Assembly: GCF_000004075.3 (NCBI RefSeq)
Contig: NC_026655.2
Location: 6,696,001 to 6,760,000, forward strand
Source: Cucumis sativus
Lineage: Eukaryota > Streptophyta > Magnoliopsida > Cucurbitales > Cucurbitaceae
Direction: 5' to 3'
Length of the DNA stretch: 64,000 nucleotides
Part shown: piece by piece, positions 61,599-64,000 of the stretch
Layout of the letters: every line of letters starts with the position of its first letter
Position numbering within the stretch: position 1 is the first letter of the stretch
Notes under the pieces: generated by a model
Told to the model about the DNA's origin: nothing
The model's input: the letters and a program-made list of their open reading frames with translations, nothing else
Databases searched by the model: none
Program-made: the position numbers and the translations under genes

Positions 61599-63597
61599 CT
61601 AACGAATGGGGTGGTACTGAGCTGATATTCTCTTAGGAGGCAATTTGCGTAATATGTAAAGCACTAATGCTGAAGGCAGAATTTCGACCAACTGTGAGTT
61701 TAACAAAATTTGTTAATATCAACCCAAAGTATGTTGAAATCAGATATATGAAACAGGAACAAGCATAGTAAAGTAAAGTACCAAGTAGTAGATGAAATTC
61801 AGAAGAGGGTGATCTAAAACATCAAGTGATGCATCAGCGTCAAAAGCCGATAAAGCAACCTGCACTCAACAGTTGGGGAAAAAAAAACATCTTGTGAATC
61901 TCATGTTGTGTCAGAAAAGTTGTTTCTTCAACGGCAAAATCCATTTTATTTATAAAGTTTGTCACCCTATGCTTAAACAGGAGGAGGTTGAACTATACCA
62001 CAAAGCATCGAATGAGGAAGCAAGTAAAGCATATGGCAGTTACAGATCCAACCTGCAATCATTTTTTAAGAAAAAGGGTATTTAAAAGCAAGTAAGCATG
62101 ATTTAGGCGGATCCACAATATACATGAAAACTCATACGTAACGGCTAAAAAGCCTACAAATAACAACCTTGATCCTACTCTAAACCCTTATCAATTCTTT
62201 ACTTTTTCTATTTTCTTTTATAAGAAACTTATCTATTTTTTTCTCATCTTCATTGAGGTGAAATTTTAATGTAGTTACAAATCCTACAGCCTGAGGAAAG
62301 GGTTCAGATGTCGAAGACATGTATGTGTATATATGATATGTCTTAAGCTTATTAATATCACATTTTCCAAATGATATACTTAAGTTTAAAGTAGGAATAA
62401 TAAAATGCACACGTTGCAGAAACCAAACAATGTCTTCTAAACCTACAGCCCCCTTGTAATTATGGCATCTCAGGTGACAGTTTCTACGGAAAAGCAAATG
62501 GAGTTTGACCAGATAATTTGTGTGTATAAACTTTAGAACTTACGTCATCTGTTGCTAAAATATTACATGCAGATGTGGAGGATAGAAATCTTCATAAGTA
62601 ACTCAATTTTCCTCATACAATAGGAAGAAAAGGGCGTTTGTGGTTACATCATGATAGAGCACGAATAAACAATGGACACATACCTCATGAAGTTTCTTCC
62701 TTCTCCCTTTAGATTCAATTGGAAAACGTCTAAGCATGAAAAACAATCTAAAGATTTTCAAACAAGAGAAGTAGTCAGTAAGGGTAATCAAAGATAATAC
62801 AAAATCTAGATGCATTGAATAATAAATTGAAAGGTCATGAAGTAGATACTCACCTTCCACCGTATATCAAGAAGCCTAATGCAGCTATGAACGATACCAC
62901 TGACAAAATCAAAGGAAGCAATGGTTATTAGAAAGGGATAAAATAATGACATTATCTTCTAGACTCAAACTACAAAACTTGACCTCTTGTACACAGGAAA
63001 CAAATCACTGGAGACAGACTAACCTGCAATGAAAATTTTTCCAATGAATTCTACCACACTGTTGTCATTCACTCCGATGTATATCCAAATGCAAACCTGT
63101 CCATAGATTATTAAATTTGATTCAGTAAAATCCCTCCTCGGGAATTTAAATACAAGGAACTACCTCACCCTTCCAAATAATATTCAAAATTCAGTCAAGG
63201 ATTTTCAAGTACGAATTGGCTACTTATTGATTTCAAACAAGGGTAGTTGAGAGTAACGGTGTTAAAAATACCTGTATGAGATATATCACACTGTTGATTG
63301 AAATGTAAACTGTTCTTAGTTTATCTGTTGGCAGACTTCTTGCCTGTGCATCAAAACAATCGAGGACAACTCAGCAATCCTCATTGTGCCCAAAATGATG
63401 GCAATATCAATGACAGCTCAGACACTAAAAAGGGAAGACAGCCTTGATTGCAATAAAGAAAATTTTAAAAGAAAACAGACAGCAATACAATAAACAAAAC
63501 TTGCCTGGTGGTATATCTCTGCCCAGAAGAGGACCAGGAGTGTGTACGTTGAGAAAAAAAGAAGCCCAGGAAGTTCCAACAATAACAATAGTAGAAC
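61599..63597 (-). CDS. TOM3/THH1-type (DUF1084) membrane protein, 3' part
   Basis: Eight 3'-terminal coding exons are visible (minus strand): 63597-63505, 63343-63272, 63096-63024, 62899-62854, 62747-62684, 62052-61999, 61859-61782 and 61691-61599, or 190 residues in consistent phase. The upstream exons appear to lie beyond 64000. The protein reads [95 protein letters not shown] and ends [14 protein letters not shown]. This matches the last four or five membrane segments of TOBAMOVIRUS MULTIPLICATION 3 and its homologues: seven-pass tonoplast proteins that support tobamovirus replication and whose normal role is poorly known. The first visible intron has a GC donor (CACCAG/GCAAGT). The start of the gene is missing. 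Confidence 0.92.
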
Positions 63598-64000
63598 CTG
63601 ATTCAGAATTAATTGACATACCTCAGTATACAAGATATAGTCTTCATCACACCTTTTTAAGATTTTCAGAGGCCATGGGACTATTGAAATCTTTAAAATA
63701 TTAAGAGATTCTATAAATAAAGAAAAAGGGAAGAGAAACTAAGATGCCACTTGGAAACGTAGCTAAAAGAGCCGGTAACTTTAATTTGCTAAACAATAGA
63801 GAAAATGTCAAGATGATCTATAAAAATTGCAAGAGTTCCAAAATTGTAGAACATTTGTAACGAAGATCTTCCACAAAAGACAACAATACGATGTGTAATC
63901 TCTTATATAGGTTATCATCAACATCAATATTTTAAGAGAACTAATGTGCAATCTTTTATCTCGTAAAACAGCTTGGCAATAAGTAGATAAGATAATGGTG
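63598..64000 (-). other. Intron of the TOM3-like gene, running off the window
   Basis: I find no exon here that fits the TOM3 family in phase. The sequence is AT-rich like the other introns, so the next upstream exon is probably outside the window. Confidence 0.55.

Noticed and set aside
63628-63690. Possible further upstream exon of the TOM3-like gene
   Set aside because: It has a good donor (CTGAG/GTATGT) but its translation does not resemble the TOM3 family at this point, and no acceptor fits the phase.

Overview
This is nuclear DNA of a flowering plant. The genes are intron-rich with short GT-AG introns, intergenic DNA is very AT-rich, and every recognisable protein has close land-plant relatives (chloroplast SUFB, RBP45, class V small heat-shock protein, ASPM, TOM3, S40). 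Protein similarity and the style of the dispersed repeats (for example a short CTATCAGTGATAGAC-type motif) suggest a eudicot, perhaps a cucurbit; this family-level guess is weak. No virus-like element was recognised.

Layout. 1-3.4 kb: repeats, including an inverted-repeat element. 3.4-4.3 kb: a promoter with site II and telo-box motifs, followed by a box C/D snoRNA with two guides against adjacent parts of 18S rRNA and by a box H/ACA snoRNA; this looks like an independent snoRNA cluster. 6.4-7.0 kb (-): an S40/DUF584 protein. 7.2-18.6 kb: a long gene-poor stretch with scattered promoter-like islands. 18.8 kb (+): a 118-residue MGNCC protein. 19.4-23.4 kb: repeats and microsatellites. 23.9-27.9 kb (+): an At1g61900-type GPI-anchored protein in 8 exons, one only 12 nt. 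29.1-29.5 kb (-): a small basic protein. 32.4-35.8 kb (-): plastid SUFB in 2 exons. 37.2-40.9 and 43.6-47.3 kb (-): two tandem RBP45-type genes with matching exon structure. 48.3-48.8 kb (+): a 15.4 kDa class V heat-shock protein. 50.8-59.6 kb (-): an ASPM homologue in 20 exons. 61.6 kb to the window edge (-): the 3' part of a TOM3/THH1-type membrane protein.

The genes are unrelated housekeeping or regulatory genes and do not form a pathway. The most notable signals are (1) an 82-nt cassette ('poison') exon in intron 2 of both RBP45 copies, where a TAG stop in one is TAA in the other, inside an intron block conserved about as well as the coding exons; (2) the snoRNA cluster; (3) a 12-nt microexon in the GPI-protein gene; and (4) a GC-AG intron in the TOM3-like gene. 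All exon joins were worked out by hand from splice sites, reading phase and protein similarity; no alignment or transcript data were available.
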